Assembly (NCBI GenBank): GCA_030637945.1
Contig: DAOWFN010000014.1
Coordinates: forward strand, 1-17,848
DNA: 17,848 nt
Source of the DNA: Gammaproteobacteria bacterium
GTDB lineage: Bacteria; Pseudomonadota; Gammaproteobacteria; SZUA-229
Reading direction: 5' to 3'
The first letter of the stretch is position 1; each line of letters begins with the position of its first letter. Below the pieces are notes generated by a model. It saw nothing but the letters and a program-made list of their open reading frames with translations, was not told where the DNA came from and made no database searches. The position numbers and the translations under genes were made by a program. Shown in pieces: positions 1-9,043 of the stretch.

Positions 1-236
1 AGTTGCTGCAAGTAAATCTGTTTATACGACGACCACTATTGGCGTTGTTATTACCGATTCAGAAGCCACCTCCTGATAACAGACAACTAACATTTAGTCT
101 TTCTCGGAATTATGTGGGACAGTAGTGAGTCTGACCCCATTAATTCATTAATTCGCCATTAATTTGCCATTGATTTAAATAAATTTAACCAAACTTATCA
201 CAAGGTTGAGCAGATAAGCATCTGCTCAACCAAAGT
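1..236. other. Left-edge non-coding stretch with a hairpin
   Basis: No recognisable gene lies here. Positions 2-76 are open in one plus frame (24 codons ending in TGA) and could be the tail of a gene beyond the edge, but this is too short to identify. Positions 135-178 hold loose AT-rich repeats (ATTAATTC, ATTAATTTGCC). Positions 204-231 form an 11-bp perfect hairpin (GGTTGAGCAGA, six-base loop, TCTGCTCAACC) directly beyond the katG terminator. It lacks a T-tract on either strand, so its role is unclear. The motif GAGTCTGACCCC near 128-139 resembles sequence I associate with ends of REP/IS200-type elements, but that is a weak recollection and no second copy is present. Confidence 0.5.
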
Positions 237-264
237 AAAAAGCCCCTCCTGAACAGGAGGGGCT
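237..264 (-). terminator. Rho-independent terminator of the katG remnant
   Basis: On the minus strand an 11-bp perfect stem (AGCCCCTCCTG / CAGGAGGGGCT, two-base loop, 241-264) is followed by a T-run (complement of 237-241). It starts 34 bases after the katG stop codon, in the correct orientation. This is the clearest intrinsic terminator in the window, and it shows that the 3' end of katG is intact although the 5' half is missing. Confidence 0.9.
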
Positions 265-297
265 AGTCTCTGATTGGTGAATAAACTATCTTCAGAA

Positions 298-1335
298 CTA
301 GAAGCGGTCGTTGTTTATCACCTTGGTCCAGGCCTTGACGAAGTCGTCGATGAACTTCTTCTCGCCATCATCAGAAGCATAGGCTTCAGCGACTGCCCTG
401 AGTTCCGAGTTGGAACCGAACACCAGGTCGACGGGTGTCGCAGTCCATTTCAGCTTGCCGCTGCTACGATCACGACCCTCGTACACGCCTTCTTTTTTCG
501 ATGGTGCCCAGGTGGTGGACATGTCGAGCAGATTGACGAAGAAGTCATTGCTCAACTGCCCCGGCTTGTCGGTGAACACACCATGCTTCGAACCGCCAGC
601 ATTCGCACCCATTGCGCGCATGCCGCCAACCAGCGCAGTCATCTCCGGTGCCGTCAGGGCCAACAGATCGGCCTTCTCGACAAGCATGTTAGCAGGAGAG
701 CCGTAAGCACCGTCATTGTAGTAGTTACGGAAAGCATCTGCCTTCGGTTCCAGTACGGCGAACGAATTCACATCGGTCATCTTCTGGGTCGCGTCACCAC
801 GACCCGATTTGAATGGAACTTTGACCTTGTGACCAGCATCTTTTGCCGCTTTCTCTATCGCAGCAGCACCGCCGAGCACGATCAGGTCAGCCATAGAGGC
901 CTTGCTGCCGGAGTCCTTTTTGACTTTCTCAAGTTTCTTCAGCACGCTGGCCAGTTCTTTCGGGTCGTTGGCTTTCCAGTCCTTCTGTGGAGCAAGTCGG
1001 ACACGCGCACCGTTGGCGCCACCGCGCATATCTGAGCCACGATAGGTAGACGCTGATGCCCATGCCGCTCTGACCAGTTCAGCTACAGTCAAACCGGATT
1101 TCAGGATCTTCGCTTTCAGTTTGTCCGCTTCTTTGGCACTTACCTTGTGATCGGCAGCCGGAACCGGATCCTGCCAGACGAATACTTCTTCTGGTACCTT
1201 ACTATCCAGGTAGCGGGCACGCGGCCCCAGGTCACGATGCGTCAGTTTGAACCACGCCCTGGCGAAAGCCTGGTCGAACTCTTTCGGGCTCTTCAGGAAA
1301 CGTTCGGCGATCTTGCGGAAGCCGGGGTCTTTCTA
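298..1335 (-). pseudogene. katG: katG C-terminal remnant (catalase-peroxidase)
   Basis: The minus-strand reading frame encodes about 344 residues that match the C-terminal half of catalase-peroxidase KatG. It begins at KDPGFRKIAERF, equivalent to roughly residue 380 of the about 726-residue E. coli enzyme, and ends at the normal C-terminus (VINNDRF). Family sequences visible are FKLTHRDLGPRARYL, WQDPVPAADH, WASASTYRGSDMRGGANGAR, LTAPEMTALVGGMRAMGAN and LSNDFFVNLLDM. The entire N-terminal haem domain, with the distal Arg/Trp/His and proximal His, is absent. Immediately before KDP there is an in-frame stop, and the sequence turns into oxyR. The first usable start is a TTG at 1092, so no functional enzyme can be made. 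The remaining codons are undamaged, so the loss looks recent or is an assembly join. Base composition is visibly more GC-rich than that of the genes from 1950 onward. Confidence 0.88.
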
Positions 1336-1700
1336 ATGTATTGTTATTAGGCCAGGGGCATTGTTTTAGAGATCATGTGCTAGATGCCTGCCCGGCCTGT
1401 ATTCCCAAACCCGGGCTTATAGGTGATTTACCGCATACTGTTGAAGGCAGTTCACTGGAAACGATTCGGCACATGGTAGTCTCTGGACTTGGCGTAACCG
1501 TGTTGCCGTGTACCGCTGCCGGGGCACATACTTATTCTCAGCGATTATTATCCATTCGCCGCTTTAGCAATCCAGTACCTACCCGTACAGTAGCGCTAGC
1601 ATGGAGAGCATCATTCCCTCGCACCAAGATTATCGATGTTATTAACACGGCGGTACGCAACTGTAATTTAAGTTGCGTTAAGCACACCAAAAACAATTAA
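1335..1700 (+). pseudogene. oxyR: oxyR C-terminal remnant (LysR peroxide sensor)
   Basis: This plus-strand frame carries about 120 residues of the OxyR effector domain. The redox-sensing block reads LLLGQGHCFRDHVLDACP. Its two cysteines are nine residues apart, exactly as Cys199 and Cys208 of E. coli OxyR. The downstream segment SSLETIRHMVVSGLGVTVLPC also matches the family. A full OxyR has about 305 residues. The N-terminal winged helix-turn-helix, the linker and the first part of the effector domain (about 185 residues) are missing, and the frame opens directly at the katG junction without ATG or ribosome-binding site (first possible start is TTG at 1341). Without its DNA-binding domain it cannot regulate. 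The orientation, back to back with katG, is the common divergent oxyR/katG arrangement, here collapsed by loss of the middle. Confidence 0.85.
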
Positions 1701-1949
1701 TAGTAATTAACTATTATCGATAGTTATATAATTAATTTTATCTATTTATATATCATTCACTAATATTTCTTCATCGGATAAGCAAGTCAGGCAGTCTATC
1801 ATAGAATAATTGATGATCTCTCCGACAAAACATTTGAACTACAGGCCAGGACGGCCATCTATCAGTTGAACGAACGTAAGCATTAAAATAATGTCATAGG
1901 GTAAGATGCTATATATTGATTCCTTCTATCGCCAGACCAAAGCTGATAT
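1701..1949. other. AT-rich intergenic, possible gene debris
   Basis: The first part is very AT-rich, with a small hairpin AACTAT-TATCG-ATAGTT (1709-1725) that could end oxyR transcription, although it is weak. A stretch ending with TAA near 1887 is open for 34 codons without a start (tail ...FELQARTAIYQLNERKH). It reads like protein-coding sequence, but I do not recognise it. It may be debris of a gene lost in the same event that damaged katG/oxyR. No convincing promoter or Shine-Dalgarno for the next gene was seen. Confidence 0.35.
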
Positions 1950-2676
<727 letters not shown>

Positions 2677-2683
<7 letters not shown>

Positions 2684-3282
2684 TCGTCATCCAGACCCAG
2701 CATCGCATCTTTCAGATCTTCGTCAGCCGGCTCTTCACCCAACCAGACATCAACCAATGCCGTGTAAAAATCAGCACCTTCGATAACACCTCTCTCTTCG
2801 CCATCGATAGTAACGCGTGTACCGGCCGCAGGAATATAATCAAGCAATATTACATTGCCCTCTTTTAGATCAGGAAAATAACTAATAAATACTTTTAAGC
2901 GCGACTGTAATTTCTCTAACTGTTCATCAGTGTTGTTGTCTTCGAATCCATCATTCCAGGCACTGGCCATTTTTTTATGACTTACTTCGTCATATACCAT
3001 ATGCATGACTATTCTCTTCGGCCCTGTTAAAGCTTGAACGGCATCTCGAGAATTTACTTTCGACTCGGTATAGAGTGCACCTACATATATATTAAAAATA
3101 AACTTGGTACGATAACCCATACCATTTAACTGTAATGGCACACTTGTTCCCTCCAGTGTCACAGCATCAGGCAGACTAACATCATCTATCTGACCCGCGT
3201 TTACCGATACGGAAAAAATAACAGTGCAAAACATTATAAAAAAAGAAGTACGTATATGCTGAACCATTGTTTTTTCTTCCAT
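2677..3282 (-). CDS. Secreted chalcone-isomerase-like protein
   Basis: The 201-residue product begins with a typical signal peptide: basic start, hydrophobic core FFIMFCTVIFSVSV, and a likely cut after VNA at about residue 29. The mature part fits the bacterial chalcone isomerase-like family of exported proteins: VTLEGTSVPLQLNGMGYRTKFIFNIYVGALYTES, then KRIVMHMVYDEVSHKKMASAWNDGF, and IEGADFYTALVDVWLGEEPAD. Plant chalcone isomerase acts on flavonoids, but bacterial members with this layout have no established reaction. The C-terminus is strongly acidic (LGLDDDE). The gene is divergent from the diguanylate cyclase (97 bases between starts). The start at 3282 has AAAGG upstream; an ATG at residue 6 is a possible alternative. 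The last codon and stop (GAA TAG) lie inside heptamer element A. Confidence 0.8.
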
Positions 3283-3379
3283 AATGACTACCTTTCAGTT
3301 AATGAAACTTTTTTTATTTAAGGATAGGATGTAACTAATGAGAATACATTAGCATTTGATAGTGTCCTCGACAACAGCT

Positions 3380-4078
3380 ATGAATACAAATATCGACACG
3401 AAAAACAAGCTATTCACCTATGTTTTGTACATCAGTTTATGCTGCTTCTTAACTGCAATTTTAAATATCGTCCATACCATCTATGTATTAAAAGTAGAAA
3501 TTACCACCACAGCTTTCATTATCCCAACTGTCGCTGGCATCCTGTTCGGCGCAATGCTAGCGCACATAAAAATATTAAGTAAGAAGCTAAGCAAGATAGC
3601 CTACACAGACTCTCTTACGCACATATACAATCGTCTGCACTTCGCACATTTTCTCGATACTGAAATCGACAAGGTTAAACGTTACGGCGGCACCTTTTCT
3701 CTCATATTTTTTGACCTCGATCATTTCAAAAAGATCAACGATAACTTTGGTCATCGAGTTGGCGATGAAGTGCTTGAAAAAATCACCCATATCGTTTCAT
3801 CGGCAAATCGTAGTGCCGACATCTTTGCCCGTTACGGTGGTGAAGAATTTATTATATTAACGCCAGCAACCGATTTAAGCGGCGCACTCATTCATGCAGA
3901 GCGATTACGCAGTGATATTGAAAAGGAAGTTTTTAAGACTGCAGGAAAAGTAACCAGCAGCTTTGGCGTAACTGAATTTATCGCTGAAAGCGATACCGTA
4001 GAAAAATTACTGGACCGCGTCGACAAGGCGCTATATCTGGCAAAAGATCATGGGCGGAACAGAGTAGAAAAAGCGTAG
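3380..4078 (+). CDS. Membrane diguanylate cyclase (GGDEF protein)
   Basis: The 232-residue product has two predicted membrane segments (about residues 12-37 and 43-62) joined directly to a complete GGDEF domain. That domain would make cyclic di-GMP from two GTP on the cytoplasmic side. Visible motifs are DSLTHIYNR (77-85), the metal-binding FDLDHFKKIND (111-121), the active-site signature GGEEF (153-157) in RYGGEEFIIL, and a C-terminal DKALYLAKDHGRNRV. An RXXD inhibitory site (RSAD, 144-147) lies exactly five residues before GGEEF, so product feedback inhibition is expected. No sensory domain is visible beyond the membrane segments. The frame could also start at a TTG at 3356, eight codons earlier; I prefer the ATG, although neither has a clear Shine-Dalgarno. 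The gene is divergent from the chalcone-isomerase-like gene, and heptamer-repeat elements flank the pair. Confidence 0.92.
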   Translation: MNTNIDTKNKLFTYVLYISLCCFLTAILNIVHTIYVLKVEITTTAFIIPTVAGILFGAMLAHIKILSKKLSKIAYTDSLTHIYNRLHFAHFLDTEIDKVKRYGGTFSLIFFDLDHFKKINDNFGHRVGDEVLEKITHIVSSANRSADIFARYGGEEFIILTPATDLSGALIHAERLRSDIEKEVFKTAGKVTSSFGVTEFIAESDTVEKLLDRVDKALYLAKDHGRNRVEKA

Positions 4079-4079
4079 C

Positions 4080-4205
<126 letters not shown>

Positions 4206-4213
<8 letters not shown>

Positions 4214-5660
4214 TGCCTTTAAAAGCAAGGTCTAGCTGTTTCGCCGCCCTCACTTCATCGAGGCGTTTAACCGGTAATGTTTGAGGCGCAGCGTGCAATA
4301 TTTCAGGATCCGTTTCCGCTTCATGTTTTATTTGTTCAAGTGCATCCATAAACCCATCTAGCGCTTCTTTAGCCTCTGACTCGGTGGGTTCAATCAACAA
4401 ACACTCAGGCACCAATAACGGGAAATAAGTTGTTGGTGCGTGATAACCAAGATCAAGTAAGCGTTTCGCAAAATCCATCGCAGAGACATGATGTTCACGC
4501 GCTTCATTTTTTAGCGTAATAATAAACTCGTGACTAGCGCGGCGATTGTCGATTGCTAAAGTGAAACCACGGCGTTTCGCTTCAGACATCATGTAATTTG
4601 CATTTAATGTAGCGAACTCAGCAACGCGCACCATGCCTTCTCGGCCAAGGAACCGCATATATATAAATGCACGCAATAGCACACCGGGATTGCCCATAAA
4701 AGCGGATAGACGACCGATGGATTCAGGACAATCCTTCGCTGTTAGATAACGGTAACACTCGTTTTCTTTGGCAACGGTAGGCAATGGCAAAAACGGCTTC
4801 AAGCGTTCTGCGACACCAACCGCACCCGAACCCGGTCCACCGCCGCCGTGTGGCGTAGAAAATGTTTTATGCAGGTTTGAATGAATCACATCAAAACCCA
4901 TATCGCCGGGGCGAATTTTCCCCAGGATGGCGTTCAGGTTTGCGCCATCGTAATACAATAAACCACCCGCCTCGTGAATCACTTTTGCAATCACTTCAAT
5001 ATTGCGTTCAAACACGCCCAGTGTTGATGGATTAGTCAGCATTAAACCGGCGGTTTGTGGACCGACTGCCAACTTCAATGCTTCCAGATCAACATCACCG
5101 TTATCTAGTGTAGGAATCTCTTTTACCGTGAAACCACACATGACCGCTGTTGCCGGATTCGTTCCATGCGCCGCATCGGGCACAAGAATTTCCTTACGCG
5201 CATCATCACCACGCGACTTATGATAGGCATCGATCATAGCGATGCCGGCAAACTCACCTTGCGCACCAGCCATCGGTGCCAGCGAAAATGCTGCCATGCC
5301 GGTGGCTTCACATAACATAGCCTGCAGATCATACATGCAGGCAAGGAAGCCCTGATTCTGTTCATCCGGTGTTAAAGGATGTGCATTTAAAAATCCCGGT
5401 AACATCGCCAACGTATTACAGGCGCGCGGATTGTACTTCATGGTACAGGAACCCAAAGGATAAAATTCGGTATCGATAGAAAAGTTTTTCTGAGATAGAC
5501 GCGTGTAGTGACGAACCGCCTGTAACTCAGAGACTTCTGGCAATGCCGCGCTATTTTTACGTAATAAATTTTCAGGTATGGCAGCAACAGACGCTTTTTC
5601 TACCGGTGATTGTGGTGCGCCGTTACGTCCTTTAGAAGAATGCTCAAAAATCAACATCAT
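4206..5660 (-). CDS. gcvPB: Glycine dehydrogenase (decarboxylating) subunit 2
   Basis: This is the C-terminal-half subunit of the split P-protein of the glycine cleavage system. With GcvPA it decarboxylates glycine using pyridoxal phosphate and passes the aminomethyl group to lipoyl-GcvH in the cytoplasm. The 484-residue length is normal for the two-subunit type. The PLP lysine is Lys265 within SNLHKTFSTPHGGGGPG (261-277). Other family blocks are FYPLGSCTMKYNP (67-78), APMAGAQGEFAG (128-139), PDAAHGTNPATA (161-172) and LLYYDGANLN (234-243). The ATG overlaps the stop of gcvPA by four bases (ATGA), so the two subunits are translationally coupled. It is the last gene of the gcvT-gcvH-gcvPA-gcvPB run. 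Its final Ser-Glu-stop codons lie within heptamer element B. Confidence 0.97.
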
Positions 5661-7087
5661 GCAGTCTCCGGTAGCGTTGTCACTTTTGAATCTGCTGAAC
5701 CACTCAAAGAATTTAAAACTTCCTGCAGCGCCTTAACATAAGCATTTATGTCATCTTCACTGCGCATCTCTGTCGTACAGACCAGTATTGCATTACCCAA
5801 CTCAGGGTAATGCAAAGAAAGATCGTAACCGCCAAGAATATCTTTTTCCATTAAACCGCTGAGCACTTCTGATGCTGGCACGATAAGCTGCAGCACCGTC
5901 TCATGAAAATGCGCACCGCTAAATATTTGTTTCACATCGGTGATTGCGGTGAGTTTTTCAACCAGATGATTATTGTTTGCATGACAGGCAGCAGCAGTAT
6001 TTTCCAGTCCTTTTGCGCCCATGATCGACATATAGATGGTAGAAGCCGTTACCACCAACCCTTGATTGGTACAGATATTTGAAGTCGCTTTTGAACGACG
6101 AATATGCTGCTCACGTGCCTGCAGGGTTAGCACAAATCCTTCTTTACCATCGAGATCAACGGTACGGCCAACGATGCGTCCAGGCATCTGCCGAACTAGT
6201 GACTGCCTGCAACAAAGCAATCCGTAATAAGGCCCGCCCGCTGACATCGGTGCACCCAACGGCTGACCATCGCCACAGGCAATATCAGCACCTTTGTTTT
6301 TAGCATCACTGTCTGCGCTGCCCCACTCACCCGGTGGATTCAGGACAGCCATCGTTAGCGGATTAACCACAGCAATCAATAAAATGTTATTTTCATGCGC
6401 CCAGTCGGTAATCGCATCGACATCCTCAAGACAACCAAAGAAGTTAGGTTGCTGCAAAACAATCGCTGTTATGTCGCCTTCAGCTTGTTGTTTGATCTGA
6501 TCCAGCGAAACCGTGCCTGTAGTTTCATCGTAAGCCACATCAACTAATTCAATCTGCTGACCTTTCACGATGGTATGAGCTGTCTGGCGGTAGACAGGAT
6601 TAACGGTGGTCGGCATTAAAATCTTGCGTGACTTTGATTTACGATTAGCACGTACAGCCATCAATATAGCTTCTGCCAATGATGAGGCACCATCGTACAT
6701 CGAAGCATTCGATACATCCATCGCCGTTAAGGCAGTCATCATGCTCTGGTATTCGTAGGTTAACTGCAAGGTACCCTGTGATGCTTCGGCCTGATACGGC
6801 GTATAAGCACTATAAAATTCACCACGCGTGGTAATCTCCCAAACGGCAGCCGGAATATGATGCTGATATGAACCCGCACCTAAAAAACACAAAGCTTTTG
6901 TATTTTTATCGGCACGCTCCCGCATCAAACGAGAAATTTCCATTTCTGTCATGCCGGCAGGAATCGAACTCATCACAGCCGCACGCAAGTGCGCTGGAAT
7001 TTCGTCGAATAAGTCATCAATAGAATCTGCACCGATGGTTTTAAGCATCTGCGCTATTTCTTGATCTGTGTGTGGGATAAAGGGCAT
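5657..7087 (-). CDS. gcvPA: Glycine dehydrogenase (decarboxylating) subunit 1
   Basis: This is the N-terminal-half subunit of the split P-protein (476 residues; two-subunit forms are usually 440-490). It starts with the family's usual MPFIPHT and carries FLGAGSYQHHIPAAVW (68-83), AYTPYQAEASQGTLQLTYEYQ (94-114) and MDVSNASMYDGAS (123-135). It lacks the PLP lysine, which is in GcvPB, and the two form an alpha2beta2 enzyme in known systems. E. coli, which shares the surrounding gene order, has one fused GcvP, so the split version marks a different gammaproteobacterial lineage. The start at 7087 is fixed by conservation, but no Shine-Dalgarno precedes it: upstream on the message come TAGTTTTTAAAT and then the heptamer array of element D. 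Translation may depend on coupling or on that AU-rich leader. Confidence 0.96.
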   Translation of the reverse strand: MPFIPHTDQEIAQMLKTIGADSIDDLFDEIPAHLRAAVMSSIPAGMTEMEISRLMRERADKNTKALCFLGAGSYQHHIPAAVWEITTRGEFYSAYTPYQAEASQGTLQLTYEYQSMMTALTAMDVSNASMYDGASSLAEAILMAVRANRKSKSRKILMPTTVNPVYRQTAHTIVKGQQIELVDVAYDETTGTVSLDQIKQQAEGDITAIVLQQPNFFGCLEDVDAITDWAHENNILLIAVVNPLTMAVLNPPGEWGSADSDAKNKGADIACGDGQPLGAPMSAGGPYYGLLCCRQSLVRQMPGRIVGRTVDLDGKEGFVLTLQAREQHIRRSKATSNICTNQGLVVTASTIYMSIMGAKGLENTAAACHANNNHLVEKLTAITDVKQIFSGAHFHETVLQLIVPASEVLSGLMEKDILGGYDLSLHYPELGNAILVCTTEMRSEDDINAYVKALQEVLNSLSGSADSKVTTLPETA

Positions 7088-7100
7088 ATTTAAAAACTAG

Positions 7101-7172
7101 TAGGCAGTAGGCAGTAGGCAGTATATTTAAAACAGCTTTTGCTTCTTACTGTAAACTGATAACTGCCAACTA
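7101..7172. repeat. Heptamer-repeat element D (TAGGCAG type)
   Basis: Three tandem copies of TAGGCAG (7101-7121) are followed by an AT-rich core (TATATTTAAAACAGCTTTTG...) and then degenerate inverted copies (ACTGTAAACTG, AACTGCCAACTA). The layout matches elements A and B (array, TTTAAAACA-like start of the core, GCTTTT, inverted arm) but the heptamer is different, which suggests a second subfamily of the same element type. It fills the gap between gcvH and gcvPA and ends 13 bases before the start codon of gcvPA on the message. Confidence 0.7.
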
Positions 7173-7184
7173 ATAACTTCTTTT

Positions 7185-7568
7185 CTATTCTTCAATCTCT
7201 GTCTGGTATGCATCCGCATCCATTAAATCGGCGAGTTCATCAGCAGATGGTTTAACTTTAAATAACCAGCCACTGTCATAAGGTGACGTGTTTATGATTT
7301 CAGGTTCATCTGCCAACGCTTCATTAACTTCAACAATTTCACCGCTGATCGGCATATACACATCTGATGCCGCTTTTACCGACTCAACAACACAGCATTC
7401 ATCACCAGTAACAAACTCTGTACCGGCTTCTGGCAATTCAACAAACACCAGATCACCCAACAATTCCTGAGCATGGTCAGTGATGCCGATCGTGATGAGA
7501 CCATCATCTTCGACACGCAGCCATTCATGTGATTTTGTATATTTTAATTCTGAAGGTACTTCACTCAT
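7185..7568 (-). CDS. gcvH: Glycine cleavage system H protein
   Basis: This is the 127-residue lipoyl carrier that shuttles the aminomethyl group between the P-, T- and L-proteins. It shows the family's KYTKSHEWLRVE at the N-terminus (9-20), GITDHAQELLGDLVFVELPE (28-47), and the lipoyl attachment site ESVKAASDVYMPISGEIVEVN, where Lys65 is modified. The C-terminus LMDADAYQTEIEE is typical. Its ATG has a strong Shine-Dalgarno (AAGGGG, six bases upstream), consistent with the need for more H protein than other subunits. It lies 133 bases downstream of gcvT, with a palindromic repeat between them, and 97 bases upstream of gcvPA. Confidence 0.97.
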   Translation of the reverse strand: MSEVPSELKYTKSHEWLRVEDDGLITIGITDHAQELLGDLVFVELPEAGTEFVTGDECCVVESVKAASDVYMPISGEIVEVNEALADEPEIINTSPYDSGWLFKVKPSADELADLMDADAYQTEIEE

Positions 7569-7665
7569 TATGTTCCCCTTGGTACAAATTTTTTGAGTCA
7601 GGTTTTGATGAGGTGCATATTATACCCTCAGTTCCAAATATCAGTAAGTTAAGCTCTTTTTTCCT

Positions 7666-7691
7666 GTAGGTACGAATTTATTCGCACCTAC
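7666..7691. repeat. GTAGGTGCGAAT-type palindrome, gcvT-gcvH gap
   Basis: A 26-base palindrome has arms GTAGGTACGAAT and ATTCGCACCTAC around TT, with one mismatch. It belongs to the same family as the repeats at 11547-11615 and 15520-15562. It lies 10 bases after the gcvT stop on the transcribed strand and is followed by AGGAAAAAAG rather than a T-run, so it is more likely a REP-like RNA hairpin than an intrinsic terminator. Confidence 0.8.
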
Positions 7692-7701
7692 ACTAGCCTG
7701 C

Positions 7702-8805
7702 CTATACAGGCTGCCCATCGCGCACAAACACTGGTTTAACTACCCTTGCTTTTAACAATTTACCACGAATTTCTACAGCACAAGTTTCGCCTATCTCAAC
7801 AGGTACTCGCGCCAGGGCGATTGATTTTTGCAGACTGGGCGAGAATGTACCACTGGTAATTTCGCCTTCCAGCCGGGCACCTTCATGCTCAACAATAACT
7901 TTTTGATGGCCGCGCAATACACCACGCTCCTCCAGTACCAGCCCCACTATTTTCTGTTTAACACCGCCAGCTTTTTCATTCTCGATCACACTGCGGCCGA
8001 TAAAATCTCTATCTTCAGGTTGCCAGGCGATGGTCCAGCCCAGGCCTGAGACCAGCGGTGAGGTGTCTTCGGTCATATCACTGCCGTATAAATTCATACC
8101 GGCTTCCAGCCTTAAGGTATCACGCGCACCGAGACCACAAGGTTTAACACCGACGCCCGCCAATTTATCCCATAGAGCTGCTGCCTCACTATCAGGCAGC
8201 ATGATCTCAAAACCGTCTTCACCGGTATAACCGGTGCGACCGATAAACCAGTCGCCACAGTCTGCGCCAAAAAATCGTTTCAACGGGGTCGCCGCCTCAA
8301 CTACATCAACCGGTAAAACCTCAAAGGCTTTATCGCGTGCATTTGGCCCTTGTACCGCAATCATGGCCAGGTCCTCACGCTCTCTCACGATCACGTCAAA
8401 CTTAGCAGCATGTTGATTGATCCATGCCAGATCTTTTTCGCGGGTACCGGCATTCACCACCACGCGATACCAGTTTTCGCTCATGTAATACACGATCAGG
8501 TCATCGATAACACCGCCCTGCTCATTCAGCATACAGCTGTATAAAGCCTTACCGCTTTCTGTCAGCTTGGCGACGTCGTTTGCCAGCAGATATTGTAAAA
8601 AACCTTTGATATCGCCCGACTCAGAATCAAGCTTCAGATCAACGATGACCATATGTGAGACATCGAACATACCGGCATCTTTGCGGACCTGATGATGCTC
8701 ATCGATCTGCGAACCATAATTCACCGGCATCTGCCAGCCGGCAAAGTCTACGATTTTTCCTTTATATTCAACGTGTTTGTCAAACAGTACAGTTTTATTG
8801 CTCAT
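7702..8805 (-). CDS. gcvT: Aminomethyltransferase (T protein)
   Basis: The T protein releases ammonia from aminomethyl-lipoyl-GcvH and transfers the one-carbon unit to tetrahydrofolate, giving 5,10-methylene-THF. The 367 residues match the E. coli length (364). Family blocks are LFDKHVEYKGKIVDFAGWQM (7-26), DAGMFDVSHM (43-52), QGGVIDDLIVYY, IAVQGPNARDKA, GRTGYTGEDGFEIMLP, CGLGARDTLRLEAGMNLYG and FIGRSVIENEKAGG. It is the first gene of the gcv cluster. The start at 8805 gives the family N-terminus; no Shine-Dalgarno is obvious. I see none of the conserved glycine-riboswitch core (GGAGAG..., CCGAAGGAGCAA-like) in the 105-base leader before the repeat at 8911-9014, so control must be by other means or from further upstream. 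Confidence 0.96.
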   Translation of the reverse strand: MSNKTVLFDKHVEYKGKIVDFAGWQMPVNYGSQIDEHHQVRKDAGMFDVSHMVIVDLKLDSESGDIKGFLQYLLANDVAKLTESGKALYSCMLNEQGGVIDDLIVYYMSENWYRVVVNAGTREKDLAWINQHAAKFDVIVREREDLAMIAVQGPNARDKAFEVLPVDVVEAATPLKRFFGADCGDWFIGRTGYTGEDGFEIMLPDSEAAALWDKLAGVGVKPCGLGARDTLRLEAGMNLYGSDMTEDTSPLVSGLGWTIAWQPEDRDFIGRSVIENEKAGGVKQKIVGLVLEERGVLRGHQKVIVEHEGARLEGEITSGTFSPSLQKSIALARVPVEIGETCAVEIRGKLLKARVVKPVFVRDGQPV

Positions 8806-8910
8806 AATGTTATAGATGCAGACAGATAAAAGCGCAGATTTTACACACTTTGTTGGTACAGAGTCCCGATAAAAAACAGTGTTATGTCACCACCAAACCC
8901 TCCTTTAAGC

Positions 8911-9014
8911 CGTCATTCTGGCGAAGGCCAGAATCTACTTGTCAGCAAACGGGAATTTCTGGCTGAGCACCCCTCCAAACGGTGGATACCGGCTAAAAAC
9001 GTGCCAGCATGACG
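8911..9014. repeat. MITE-like element with 12-bp terminal inverted repeats
   Basis: The element runs from CGTCATTCTGGC (8911-8922) to GCCAGCATGACG (9003-9014). The ends are inverted copies with one mismatch. Inside, TCTGGC-GAAG-GCCAGA makes a hairpin and GGTGGATACCGGCTAAAAAC follows near the right end. This organisation (CGTCATTC...GAATC...GGATACCGGCTAAAAAC...ATGACG) is a widespread dispersed repeat type in proteobacterial genomes; that recognition is from memory. It separates ubiI from gcvT and carries no gene. Confidence 0.75.
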
Positions 9015-9043
9015 AACATTCCAGACTATGCTTATCTGTGGGC

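Noticed and set aside
111..145. End of an insertion sequence (GAGTCTGACCCC motif)
   Set aside because: Single short motif, no transposase, no matching second end in the window.
274..1035. 253-codon plus-strand ORF
   Set aside because: It lies antisense to the unmistakable katG remnant, has low-complexity unfamiliar translation, and is a mirror of GC-rich codons.
1147..1350. 67-codon plus-strand ORF reaching the katG/oxyR junction
   Set aside because: Antisense of KatG sequence (WQDPVP...HRDLGPRARYL on the other strand); not a gene.
8806..8910. Glycine riboswitch ahead of gcvT
   Set aside because: No conserved glycine-aptamer core sequences or tandem aptamer layout could be found in the leader.
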